Shown piece after piece: positions 8,534 through 17,500 of a stretch of DNA of 64,000 nucleotides. Both the position numbers and the translations under genes were made by a program. Below the pieces are notes generated by a model. The model was not told the origin of the DNA, did not search any database, and saw only the letters and a list, made by a program, of their open reading frames with translations. This DNA comes from Pontibacter ramchanderi (GTDB taxonomy: Bacteria > Bacteroidota > Bacteroidia > Cytophagales > Hymenobacteraceae). Location: positions 1,054,001-1,118,000 of the forward strand of contig NZ_PJMU01000002.1 of assembly GCF_002846395.1 (NCBI RefSeq), written 5' to 3'. Numbering within the stretch: position 1 is the first letter of the stretch; every line of letters begins with the position of its first letter.

Positions 8534-9571
8534 CTATTCTTCCAACTTGAGCGGATAATCTGAACAGCGGGCTTCTATTACCCTGAAGCTGCCATACTGT
8601 TTCTTAATCGAAGCGTTATGGTCCGCATTTACGGGTATAAGCTGCTTTTCGCCGCGTTGTGTTCTAATTTCCAGCAATTCTCCCAGCGGATTGACTAGTG
8701 GGTTGGCCTGTGAACCTGCAAGCTTGAATGCGGTGCCTGGTTTCATGCCCTTTGCCTCCAGCAGCACACTGCCGCTGTTCTCCCCCTGCACAGACTTAAC
8801 TGTGACATTGGCTGGTTGCTCTCCCGTATACTCTAACCATAAAGTATGCACAGCTCGGTAACGGGTTTCATCGTAACGGCCCTGGCCATCTACGCAAAGC
8901 TGCAATCTGGCTATAGCCCCAGAGCCTACTTTGCTTCGCTCATCACCAAAAGTCACAATGGCCTTGGCTACACCAGGTATGTTGCCAAAAGATACGATTA
9001 TAGCCGAGTTCTTCGCTCCAGTCGGTATTTCTCTTTGATGCAGCAATTGCCCGTTACGACTATACAACTCAACCTTTGAGCCTTTATCTTCTGTTGCAAC
9101 ATCTGTAAAAACCATGGTTTTCATAGTAACAACGCCAACAGGAGCAAAGTCCATGATCACGCGTCCGCCATCACGGTTTGCCTTCGTGCCTGTTTCGTCC
9201 GGTACAGTCAGTATTCCTCCAAACATACCCAGCATCTGCGCATCAAAGGGATTGACAAGGTCAGTTGCTGGGTCGCGTGGGTCAAGTAGTAGTCCCTGGG
9301 TTACAGGCAGGTATTTGCCATTGTGTCCTCTTCGCTGGGCTGTTACAGTCATGATCAACCCATCTTCCTCTATCAGGTTCACATTTCGCGGAAGGGCTCC
9401 CGTTCCCATCTCCTGTACCAGGTTGCAGGTGCTTGGGTCGTAGCCAACAAGGTTATCCTGCTGCGATATCTCCATAGGTTCAATCGTTTCCAGGTCTTTC
9501 TGTTGTTCGCACGAGAGTAAAAATAAACTGGCCATGGCCATGGAAAGGGTTTTTGTATTTATTGTTTTCAT
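8534..9571 (-). CDS. Lipoprotein of unknown function
   Basis: A 345-residue predicted lipoprotein: short charged start, hydrophobic core, and LFLLSC with Cys21 as the lipidated residue. The mature part is beta-rich and shows no family I can name. Its central section (GGRVIMDFAPVGVVTMKTMVFTD, then VELYSRNGQLL) resembles the jelly-roll segments seen in secreted Bacteroidota proteins that describe themselves by colour or geometry of a carbohydrate-binding fold, but that is inference. It is monocistronic, with a hairpin terminator at 8484 and a 430-base AT-rich spacer upstream. Confidence 0.7.
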   Translation of the reverse strand: MKTINTKTLSMAMASLFLLSCEQQKDLETIEPMEISQQDNLVGYDPSTCNLVQEMGTGALPRNVNLIEEDGLIMTVTAQRRGHNGKYLPVTQGLLLDPRDPATDLVNPFDAQMLGMFGGILTVPDETGTKANRDGGRVIMDFAPVGVVTMKTMVFTDVATEDKGSKVELYSRNGQLLHQREIPTGAKNSAIIVSFGNIPGVAKAIVTFGDERSKVGSGAIARLQLCVDGQGRYDETRYRAVHTLWLEYTGEQPANVTVKSVQGENSGSVLLEAKGMKPGTAFKLAGSQANPLVNPLGELLEIRTQRGEKQLIPVNADHNASIKKQYGSFRVIEARCSDYPLKLEE

Positions 9572-9927
9572 AGAAGGACTTGTGGTTTAAGAAAATGAAA
9601 TAAGTATCCTGGGGATTAGCCTTGCGGTTAAAACATATAAATTGTATTATATAATGTCATGCAGTTGTTTGAGATCGGAATCAAATGCACCCTGTTTCGA
9701 AGTGATTCATCTGATTAGATGTTGTGTTCACTAAATATGTGAGGCTATTTACTAAATTTCTTTATTGCTCTTGGATACGAACTTCACCGAGATCAGTTTT
9801 AAATTTTTTGATGAAATTGAATTTTATTTAAGTATAGCTGTAGCCGTATTCTGATAGATTGAAATCGTAAGCGAGTTGTTTTTCCCGGTTGTGAGAAATA
9901 GGTAGTAGGATTTTTTATGGCAAAACA
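9572..9927. other. AT-rich gene-free spacer
   Basis: About 355 bases between the start of the minus-strand lipoprotein gene and the fumC terminator. I find no open frame, tRNA or strong hairpin here. It must hold the lipoprotein promoter, but no good TTTG/TAnnTTTG pair stands out. Confidence 0.6.
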
Positions 9928-9957
9928 AAAAAGCAGCCCATTTCGGAGCTGCTTTTT
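9928..9957 (-). terminator. fumC terminator
   Basis: Perfect 10-base arms AAAAAGCAGC (9928-9937) and GCTGCTTTTT (9948-9957) with a 10-base loop, 50 bases after the fumC stop codon on the minus strand. Confidence 0.88.
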
Positions 9958-10007
9958 CTTGATGTAAAACACAAGCTTAAAAGCTTGTTTCTATGTTGAT
10001 CCAACAA

Positions 10008-11405
10008 TTACTTTTTCAAGCTGCCGATCATGTCCTCTGGGCGCACCCACTCGTCGAACTGCTCGTTCGTCAGATGACCCAGCTCAATTGCGGCCTGGCG
10101 CAGGGTCGTGCCCTCTTTGTGGGCCTTCTTCGCGATGGCGGCGGCGTTGTCGTACCCAATGTGCGGGTTCAGGGCCGTTACCAGCATTAAAGAGTTCTCC
10201 AGGTTGTGCTTGATGCGCTCTCTGTTTGGCTCTATACCTACGGCGCAATGCTTATCAAACGAGTCGCAGGCATCGCCGATCAGCTGGGCACTCATGAGTA
10301 GGTTGTAGATCATCACCGGCTTGAACACGTTCAGCTCGAAGTGACCGTTCATGCCACCCACCGAAATGGCTACGTCATTGCCAATCACCTGGGCGCAAAC
10401 CATCGTCATGGCCTCGGCCTGGGTCGGGTTCACCTTGCCTGGCATGATCGAAGATCCCGGCTCGTTTTCAGGTATAAGGATTTCGGCTATACCTGAGCGT
10501 GGGCCAGAGGCCAGCAAACGGATATCGTTGGCGATCTTCATCAACGACACAGCCAGTTGCTTCAGGGCACCAGAGGTTTCTACCATGGCGTCGTGCGCGG
10601 CAAGTGCCTCGAACTTGTTTGGAGCCGTGCGGAAATCGTGACCAGCGTATTTCGAGATTTTCTCGGCAACCAGCTCAGCGTATCCGTTAGGCGTGTTCAG
10701 GCCTGTACCTACGGCCGAGCCGCCCAGTGCCAGGTCCTTCAGGTGGTCTAGCGTGTTGTTCAGCGCTTTCATGCCGTACTCCAGCTGCTTCACGTAGCCA
10801 GACAGTTCCTGACCAAGGGTGAGTGGCGTAGCATCCATCAGGTGCGTGCGGCCAATCTTCACCACGTCCATAAACTCCTCCGACTTCGCCTTCAGCGTAT
10901 CGTGCAGTTTCTTTACCATGGGCAGCGTGTGCTCCAACACTTTCTTGTAAGCGGCAATGTGCATGGCCGTCGGGAAGGTGTCATTCGAAGACTGCGACTT
11001 GTTTACGTCGTCGTTCGGGTGGATCTTCTTTTTCTCGTCCATCAGGTTGCCGCCCAGTACCACGTGCGCACGGTTGGCCACCACCTCGTTCACGTTCATG
11101 TTCGACTGCGTGCCCGAGCCTGTCTGCCATACCACCAGCGGAAACTGGTCGTCCAGCTTGCCAGCCAGTATCTCGTCGCATACCTGCGAAATGACATCGG
11201 CTTTGTCCTGCGCCAGTACACCCAGCTTGGCATTGGCCTGCGCCGCCGACTTTTTGAGGATAGCGAAGGCCTCGATCACCTCTTTCGGCATCTGCTGACC
11301 ACCGATCGTGAAGTTTTCTTTTGAGCGCTGTGTCTGCGCGCCCCAGTATTTGTCGGCAGGCACCTCAATCGGGCCCATCGTGTCTTTCTCTACGCGAACT
11401 TGCAT
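10008..11405 (-). CDS. fumC: Class II fumarate hydratase
   Basis: A 465-residue enzyme interconverting fumarate and L-malate in the TCA cycle, a cytosolic homotetramer without an iron-sulfur cluster. Clear signatures are [13 protein letters not shown], the [16 protein letters not shown] segment containing the catalytic histidine, and the superfamily signature [13 protein letters not shown]. Length is normal for the fumarase/aspartase family. Aspartase and argininosuccinate lyase are excluded by the overall match to FumC. It is monocistronic with its own terminator; a -7 element (TAGTTTTG on the minus strand at 11447-11454) lies about 40 bases upstream. Confidence 0.96.
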   Translation of the reverse strand: MQVRVEKDTMGPIEVPADKYWGAQTQRSKENFTIGGQQMPKEVIEAFAILKKSAAQANAKLGVLAQDKADVISQVCDEILAGKLDDQFPLVVWQTGSGTQSNMNVNEVVANRAHVVLGGNLMDEKKKIHPNDDVNKSQSSNDTFPTAMHIAAYKKVLEHTLPMVKKLHDTLKAKSEEFMDVVKIGRTHLMDATPLTLGQELSGYVKQLEYGMKALNNTLDHLKDLALGGSAVGTGLNTPNGYAELVAEKISKYAGHDFRTAPNKFEALAAHDAMVETSGALKQLAVSLMKIANDIRLLASGPRSGIAEILIPENEPGSSIMPGKVNPTQAEAMTMVCAQVIGNDVAISVGGMNGHFELNVFKPVMIYNLLMSAQLIGDACDSFDKHCAVGIEPNRERIKHNLENSLMLVTALNPHIGYDNAAAIAKKAHKEGTTLRQAAIELGHLTNEQFDEWVRPEDMIGSLKK

Positions 11406-11446
11406 ATCGTTTATACTTAGGTTTAAAGGATCATTTTTAACTCCGG

Positions 11447-11454
11447 CAAAACTA
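11447..11454 (-). promoter_or_regulatory. Candidate fumC -7 element
   Basis: TAGTTTTG on the minus strand fits TAnnTTTG and lies 42 bases upstream of the fumC start. A matching -33 element is not clear. Confidence 0.4.
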
Positions 11455-11517
11455 CAAAAAATATTCTTTTACGGCCGCTTTGCAAGCAGAATCAAGGTAT
11501 AGCGCCTGCCGGTAAAT

Positions 11518-12234
11518 TTAACGGATAACGCGCTTGCCCGAGCGATCGGACATCAGGGCAATCATATCCAACGAAACAGGTTTGAGGTAAGATGTGTTGA
11601 GGACTGTGTGGTCGTCGAACGTAATGAGGTACTCTCCTTCTATACCTGTATAGTGGATGCTCTCGATTGCTCTGTGCGGGTAGGTGCGCTCCTGGTTGAG
11701 CAGGTTAGTCACCTGTACCTGGTTTTCGTCTACACCCACATGCCAGCGCATGGCAAACCAGAGCACAACCAGCGAGAACACAAGCATGATACCAAACAGG
11801 ATACCGTAGAAACGGGTGGAGCGCAGCCCCTCCTGCTGGCGCAGGTACTGCTTGTACAGGTCATAATCCTGGCTCAGGAACGTGCTTTGCGAGAGCCGCA
11901 GCGGCAACAGCGCCGTGGTAAGGCCCAGCAGCAAGCCCGGCGCAAAAAAGGCTCTGAAGTTCGGCGTCATCACAAACAGGTGTTCGGGCGACATGTGCAA
12001 AATGCTGGAAAGCATGGCCAGCGCCCCGGAGAAGAACACAGAAAGCACCGATGCGAAAACAAAATAGGCAATTGTTAGTTGCCATTCTTTCTTCTGCATG
12101 TAGCGCGACTCCTCGGCACTGAGGGGAAGCTGATGCCCGGCCGGCGACAGCCGGCGCAGCGCAAAACGCAGCACAGGCAGCAGGATAGCCACCGCTATGA
12201 AACTTAACAGCAGGCTTTTGAGAATATCTATCAT
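11518..12234 (-). CDS. Membrane protein of unknown function
   Basis: A 238-residue protein with about four predicted transmembrane helices: residues 4-24, 55-75, 93-112 and 143-163. A soluble C-terminal domain of about 70 residues follows (VDENQVQVTNLLNQE, then HYTGIEGEYLITFDDHTVLNT), which looks like a small beta domain. I do not recognise the family. It is transcribed toward fumC with a 112-base gap, and divergently from the CHASE histidine kinase at 12503. Confidence 0.7.
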   Translation of the reverse strand: MIDILKSLLLSFIAVAILLPVLRFALRRLSPAGHQLPLSAEESRYMQKKEWQLTIAYFVFASVLSVFFSGALAMLSSILHMSPEHLFVMTPNFRAFFAPGLLLGLTTALLPLRLSQSTFLSQDYDLYKQYLRQQEGLRSTRFYGILFGIMLVFSLVVLWFAMRWHVGVDENQVQVTNLLNQERTYPHRAIESIHYTGIEGEYLITFDDHTVLNTSYLKPVSLDMIALMSDRSGKRVIR

Positions 12235-12383
12235 AGTGTAAAAGTATTTAGCGTAAAATTAACACGTAAAGCCCGATTTTATGCAGACAATTCAGGAATA
12301 TACAGCCAAAGGTGGGCAATGGAAGTATAATAACCGGGGTGGCTTACACTGCTGGCGGCTAAGGATTTTAAGGCCCTTTAATG

Positions 12384-12415
12384 TTGGCGCAGATTCAATA
12401 AAATAGTTATTTTTG
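12384..12415 (+). promoter_or_regulatory. Promoter of the CHASE histidine kinase
   Basis: A -33-like TTGG at 12384-12387, then 20 bases, then TATTTTTG at 12408-12415, which matches TAnnTTTG. The spacing is right for the Bacteroidota primary sigma factor and implies transcription starting near 12422, about 80 bases before the ATG. Confidence 0.6.
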
Positions 12416-12502
12416 ATGACCTAACCATTGAACTAAGTGCTATTGCCGGCCGTTGTTTTGCGCAAGGCCGGTGTTTTTTTGAATAGCCTGTTCATTTCAT
12501 CT

Positions 12503-15442
12503 ATGAAACTTTCCAAGCTGGTAGCGTTTGTCCGGGAGTATCTGATCGCGATTTCGTCTTTTCTGCTTATTTTCTTGCTGACCCTCTTTATTTACTCGGA
12601 GACCAAAAAGAAGGCACTGGAGCGAAACGAGAAACTCTTTGAGCTAAAGGCAGTGCAGGCCACCCAGGCACTGGAACTGCGCATGCGCGACTATACCCAG
12701 ATTCTGGTAGGAGCCAAGGCGCTGTTTGTAGCCTCCGACACCGTTACCCGTGAAGACTGGGCCAGATACTATCGCACCCTAAAGCTAGAGGAAAACTACC
12801 CAGGTTTACAGGGCGTGGGTTATACCCATTTCGTAAAGCCGCGGGAACTCTCTGCCCACGTTAATCGATTTCGCCGGGAAGGCTTTCAGGACTTCGCCAT
12901 CCGACCCGAAAATTCCCGCTCTGTCTATACCTCCATTATTTACCTTGAGCCCCTGGACGAGCGCAACCGCCGGGCCATCGGCTACGACATGTTCAGCGAC
13001 TCGACCAGGCGCTCGGCTATGCAAATGGCCCGCGATACCCGAAAGCCGGCACTCTCGGGCAAGGTAAGGCTGGTGCAGGAGACTGGCGTAGATGAGCAGG
13101 CAGGCTTTCTTATCTACCTGCCCATTTACGAAGACAACGCAGAGCCAGAGTCGATTAAAGAAAGACAGCGGCTCATCAAAGGGTATGTATACAGTCCCTT
13201 CCGGGCCAAAGACCTAATGAGGGCCACTTGGGGCAGCAACTTCAGCGACCTGGACATAGAGGTATACGATGGCACCAGTTTAGATAAAAGCGCCCTGCTC
13301 TACAGTACGGATAGTGTGCTCTACTATCATGCTGCCAAAAAAAGGGAGCTGGACATGCTGAACACTCTGAGCATCAACAACCAGACCTGGCGTGTTTATT
13401 TTTCGGCTAAGCCCTCATTTGTGCGTTCCGCCGATACCGAACTCCCATACTTCATTCTGCTGGGCGGTACAATCATCAGTTTGCTGATGTTCTTCATCAT
13501 CTGGTCGCTCATCAACACGCGCCGGTCCAACAGCCTGAAGCAAACCATTACCGACAATGCCACGGCAGCCCTGTTCATCATCGATGCAAACGGCATTTGT
13601 ACCTTTATGAACCCGGCCGCTGAGGAAATGACCGGCTTTGAGTTCTCGGAAATGCAGAACAGGTCGCTGCATAAGATGGTGCACCACAGCAGGCCCGACG
13701 GCACACCCTACCCGGCAGCCGAGTGCCCGTTGCGCAATGCACTGCGTAGTGGCGTAACGTCAAAGGAGGTATACGAGGAGGTTTTTGTGCGAAAAGACGG
13801 GAGTTTCTTTGATGTCTCCTGTGCCGTGCACCTGATCAAAGACGGTAGCCGCGAGGCCTACGCCATTATAGAAGTGCGTGACGTCACAGAAGAGAAGCGT
13901 GCCCAGCAGGCCATTATCGAGAGTGAGGCCCGCTTCCGCACCATGGCCGACAACGCCCCTGTAATCATCACCATCCTCGATGTCTGGAAGCAAAGCGTAT
14001 ACGTGAACAGGCAATGGCTCGACTTTACCGGGCAGAGTTTTGAAGACAGCATCAACTTTGGCTGGCAGCAGATCATTCATCCGCAGGACATGCCTGGCTT
14101 TGAGGGGCAGTATAACGGCGCCCTGGCTGCCGAGAGCGATTTCAGCGCAGAAATACGCATGCGCCGCCACGATGGGCAGTACCGCTGGATGGTGGTTACC
14201 TGCACGCCGCGCTTCGGGACCGACGGCGACTTCCTGGGACATATCAGTTCGGCCATCGACATTACAGACATTAAGGAGGCCGACCGCAAGGTGAAGCAGA
14301 ACGCCGAGCTGCTGCAGAAGCTGTTCCTTGAAGTGCCGGCTTTGGTGGGACTCATACGGGCCTCCGATGAGCAGTACCTATTGGCCAACCCGCTTTACCG
14401 CAAACTATTCGGGAACCGTCTGTTGGTGGGCAAAACGCTGCGCGAGGCACATTCCGAACTGGAGTACCAGGGTATATTCGAAGAGATCAGGAAGGTATTC
14501 GACAGCGGCTCTGCTTACGTGGGCAAAGAAGTACCGCTCATGATCGATCGCCACAACAACGGCAGCCTCATGCAGAGCTATTTCAACATAGTGATACAGC
14601 CCCTGATGGATGCGAAGGGCAAACCGGAGGCAGTGCTCATTTTTGCGGTGGAAGTAACCGAGCTGGTGGATGCCCGCACGAAGCTGGTGTCGACTAACGA
14701 GGAGCTCAGTCTGAAAAATATGGAGCTGTTGCGCACCAACAACGACCTGGATAACTTCGTTTACACGGCCTCGCACGACCTGAAGTCCCCTATCGCCAAC
14801 ATGGAGGGCCTCTCCAACTTGCTGCGCGACATTCTGGAAGGCAAGCTCGAAGGAGAAGACAAACAACTCCTCGATATGCTGGCTGAGGCCATCGATAAGC
14901 TGAAACGAACGATTGCCGACCTGGCCGAGATCACCAAAGTGCAAAAGGGACTGCATGCCAAAGCAGAGCCACTGGTGTTTGAGCATGTGTTTCAGGATGT
15001 AATGCTGGATATTGACAGCCTTGCTAAAGAGTCCAACGCCCATGTGGAGGTAGACTTTCAGGTGAAGAACCTGTTGTATGCCCGTAAAAACCTGCGCAGC
15101 ATCATCTACAACCTGGTCTCTAACGCACTGAAGTACCGCAAACCAGACCTAACGCCGGAGGTGCACATCAGCACCTATCTGGAGGGCGACTATGTGGTAT
15201 TGCGCGTGCAGGACAACGGCCTTGGCATTAAGAAGGGGCAGGAACAAAAGCTCTTCAACATGTTCAAGCGGCTGCACAACCACGTGGAAGGCACAGGTAT
15301 AGGCCTGTACATTGTAAAGCGCATTATCGAAAACAACGGAGGGCGCATAGAGCTGGAGAGCGAACTGGGCGTAGGCACTACGTTTAAAGTATACTTCAGG
15401 CAAGTGCCGGAGGAGGAAGCCGTGCAGTCAGAACAGGCTTAG
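12503..15442 (+). CDS. CHASE-PAS-PAS-PAS sensor histidine kinase
   Basis: A 979-residue membrane-bound sensor kinase. Domain order: transmembrane helix (about 13-33), extracytoplasmic CHASE domain (about 60-230), second transmembrane helix (about 313-334), three PAS domains (about 343-470, 472-595, 596-728), dimerisation domain with phospho-acceptor H758 in ASHDLKSP, then the ATPase domain with N-box NLVSNALKYR, DNGLGI and GTGIGLYIVKR. CHASE domains bind small extracellular ligands; which one is unknown. I start at 12503, because the earlier in-frame start adds residues ahead of the natural membrane anchor. No receiver domain or response regulator lies next to it, so the partner is encoded elsewhere. 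Confidence 0.92.
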   Translation: MKLSKLVAFVREYLIAISSFLLIFLLTLFIYSETKKKALERNEKLFELKAVQATQALELRMRDYTQILVGAKALFVASDTVTREDWARYYRTLKLEENYPGLQGVGYTHFVKPRELSAHVNRFRREGFQDFAIRPENSRSVYTSIIYLEPLDERNRRAIGYDMFSDSTRRSAMQMARDTRKPALSGKVRLVQETGVDEQAGFLIYLPIYEDNAEPESIKERQRLIKGYVYSPFRAKDLMRATWGSNFSDLDIEVYDGTSLDKSALLYSTDSVLYYHAAKKRELDMLNTLSINNQTWRVYFSAKPSFVRSADTELPYFILLGGTIISLLMFFIIWSLINTRRSNSLKQTITDNATAALFIIDANGICTFMNPAAEEMTGFEFSEMQNRSLHKMVHHSRPDGTPYPAAECPLRNALRSGVTSKEVYEEVFVRKDGSFFDVSCAVHLIKDGSREAYAIIEVRDVTEEKRAQQAIIESEARFRTMADNAPVIITILDVWKQSVYVNRQWLDFTGQSFEDSINFGWQQIIHPQDMPGFEGQYNGALAAESDFSAEIRMRRHDGQYRWMVVTCTPRFGTDGDFLGHISSAIDITDIKEADRKVKQNAELLQKLFLEVPALVGLIRASDEQYLLANPLYRKLFGNRLLVGKTLREAHSELEYQGIFEEIRKVFDSGSAYVGKEVPLMIDRHNNGSLMQSYFNIVIQPLMDAKGKPEAVLIFAVEVTELVDARTKLVSTNEELSLKNMELLRTNNDLDNFVYTASHDLKSPIANMEGLSNLLRDILEGKLEGEDKQLLDMLAEAIDKLKRTIADLAEITKVQKGLHAKAEPLVFEHVFQDVMLDIDSLAKESNAHVEVDFQVKNLLYARKNLRSIIYNLVSNALKYRKPDLTPEVHISTYLEGDYVVLRVQDNGLGIKKGQEQKLFNMFKRLHNHVEGTGIGLYIVKRIIENNGGRIELESELGVGTTFKVYFRQVPEEEAVQSEQA

Positions 15443-15777
15443 GGCCAGGAGCCAAATAAGCAGAAGCGATGATGTTTGAAGGTATAGCCCAGGCCAAGTT
15501 GCACCGTATTGAAATAAAGTCTGTTGTCCAGCTCGTTGCTGTTGGCAATATCACGGTTGAAGCGAGCATCCACAGAGAAATGCCGAAACTGCATGCCTCC
15601 GCCTAATACAAAGCCCAGCGTGTAGCCATTCATTTTGGGGTTTAGGTCTTCAATATGACCACTCTCAGATGACGAAGTAATTAAATAGGCAGATGGAAGT
15701 AACCGTTGGGCCTTCACAGCAGAGAGGCCTGCCAGCAACAACAGCGTGGTGCAGGCGATGTTTCTGGTAAAGGTCAT
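15439..15777 (-). CDS. Short outer-membrane beta-barrel-like protein, possibly truncated
   Basis: A 112-residue protein with a clear signal peptide (TTLLLLAGLSAVKAQ) and a mature part ending in strands typical of a Bacteroidota porin-like barrel (GYTLGFVLGGGMQF, FSVDARFN, NTVQLGLGYTFK). Known barrels of this type are 180-220 residues, so only the last two or three hairpins are present. Either an internal deletion fused the signal to the C-terminal strands or this is a small barrel of its own. Its stop codon overlaps that of the histidine kinase by four bases on the opposite strand. Confidence 0.6.
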   Translation of the reverse strand: MTFTRNIACTTLLLLAGLSAVKAQRLLPSAYLITSSSESGHIEDLNPKMNGYTLGFVLGGGMQFRHFSVDARFNRDIANSNELDNRLYFNTVQLGLGYTFKHHRFCLFGSWP

Positions 15778-15918
15778 GGAAGCGGGGTTGATGTCATCGA
15801 ATATAGCATAATTCTTTTGTTTTGGCCTTTTAGGGTATAGTTCGCCAGGAGTAATACCTTTGAAACAGGGGGAGGCTGAAGCCACTGTAAATCGGTCTTT
15901 TATGCGTATCTTCGTAGT

Positions 15919-17304
15919 ATGGCTAAAATCAAAACATCCTATTTCTGTCAGAACTGCGGCGCGCAATCGGCCAAGTGGATCGGTAAGTGCCCTGCCTGTG
16001 GCGAGTGGAACACCTATGTGGAGGAAGTGGTGCAGCGCGAGGAACTCACCCCTTCCAGCGTGTGGAAAGTGGGCAACACGAGCAGTTCGGCACAGATGGC
16101 CAACAAACCCAAGCCCATCGCAGACATTAACTACCAGGAGCAGCAGCGCATCCAGACCGTGGACCAGGAACTGAACCGCGTGCTGGGCGGCGGCATTGTG
16201 CCGGGCTCTATGGTGCTGATCGGTGGTGAGCCAGGTATAGGCAAGTCTACGCTTATGCTGCAGATCGCCCTGAGCCTGACCGGTCTGCGGGTGCTGTACG
16301 TGAGCGGCGAGGAAAGCGAGCACCAGATCAAGATGCGGGCCGAGCGCCTCAACGCCCAGACCTCCGACTGCTTTATCCTGACCGAGACCGGCACCCAGAA
16401 CATTTTCAAGCAAATAGAGCAGCTGCGCCCGCAGGTCCTCATCATCGACTCTATCCAGACGCTGCACTCATCCTTTATAGAGGCAGGGGCCGGCAGTGTG
16501 AGCCAGGTGCGCGAGTGCACGGCCGAGCTGCTTAAGTTCGCCAAAGAGAGTGGCACGCCCGTGTTCCTGATCGGCCACATCACCAAAGAGGGCAACCTGG
16601 CCGGCCCGAAGATACTCGAACACATGGTAGACACGGTGCTTACTTTTGAAGGCGACCGCCACATGACCTACCGTATTCTGCGCACCTCCAAGAACCGTTT
16701 TGGCTCTACCTCAGAATTGGGCATCTACGAAATGCTGGGGACAGGCTTGCGTGAAGTGAGCAACCCGTCCGAAATCCTGATCTCACAGCGTGAGGATGCG
16801 TTCAGTGGCATTGCCATTGGCGCCACATTAGAAGGCAACCGTCCTTTGCTGATTGAGGTGCAAAGCCTGGTAACGCCTGCTACTTACGGTACGCCACAAC
16901 GCACCAGCACGGGCTTCGACGGCAAGCGCCTGAACATGCTGCTGGCTGTGCTGGAAAAGCGCGGTGGGTATAGACTGGGTGCCCAAGATGTGTTCCTGAA
17001 TATTGCGGGTGGCCTCAAAGTAGAAGATCCTGCTCTCGACTTGGCGGTGTGCGCGTCCATCCTCTCATCTTTCGAGGACATCGCTATACCTAGTACCTCC
17101 TGTTTTGCGGCCGAAGTAGGCCTTGGCGGGGAGGTGCGGGCCGTCAACCGAATCGAGAACCGCATCACCGAAGCGGAGAAACTGGGCTTCCGCGACATCT
17201 ACATTTCCAAATACAACAAGAAAGGGGTAGACCTGAGCAAATTCTCCATCAACGTGCACGCTTTTGGACGATTAGAAGAGGTATTTGCCTCGCTATTCGG
17301 TTAG
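15919..17304 (+). CDS. radA: DNA repair protein RadA (Sms)
   Basis: A 461-residue RecA-related helicase that drives branch migration in homologous recombination and natural transformation. All marks are present: N-terminal C4 zinc finger (CQNCG..CPACGEW), Walker A GGEPGIGKST at about 102-111, the RadA-specific KNRFG motif at 258-262, and a C-terminal Lon-protease-like domain (about 290-461). Length is normal. A near-consensus -7 element (TATCTTCG, 15907-15914) ends four bases before the ATG, suggesting a very short or absent leader. The Walker A codons overlap a copy of the AGGTATAG word. Confidence 0.97.
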   Translation: MAKIKTSYFCQNCGAQSAKWIGKCPACGEWNTYVEEVVQREELTPSSVWKVGNTSSSAQMANKPKPIADINYQEQQRIQTVDQELNRVLGGGIVPGSMVLIGGEPGIGKSTLMLQIALSLTGLRVLYVSGEESEHQIKMRAERLNAQTSDCFILTETGTQNIFKQIEQLRPQVLIIDSIQTLHSSFIEAGAGSVSQVRECTAELLKFAKESGTPVFLIGHITKEGNLAGPKILEHMVDTVLTFEGDRHMTYRILRTSKNRFGSTSELGIYEMLGTGLREVSNPSEILISQREDAFSGIAIGATLEGNRPLLIEVQSLVTPATYGTPQRTSTGFDGKRLNMLLAVLEKRGGYRLGAQDVFLNIAGGLKVEDPALDLAVCASILSSFEDIAIPSTSCFAAEVGLGGEVRAVNRIENRITEAEKLGFRDIYISKYNKKGVDLSKFSINVHAFGRLEEVFASLFG

Positions 17305-17500
17305 AATTGTGCTTTAAACGGGAAGTGCTTCTATCTTTCATATAATTTCGGGGGCAGTGTTGGGAAATGGAATTATAATCTATAATATTAATGTTGAGTG
17401 CGTTAGCTGTAATCTTTGCTGCTAGAATCAGTAAAGACCTATTTATGGCTAATTGAACCCAAAATTAGATTACATAAGACACCCCTACCCACTCGTACCT

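Noticed and set aside
12437..12502. Earlier start for the CHASE kinase
   Set aside because: The extra residues begin close to the probable transcription start and precede a natural membrane anchor that starts at 12503.
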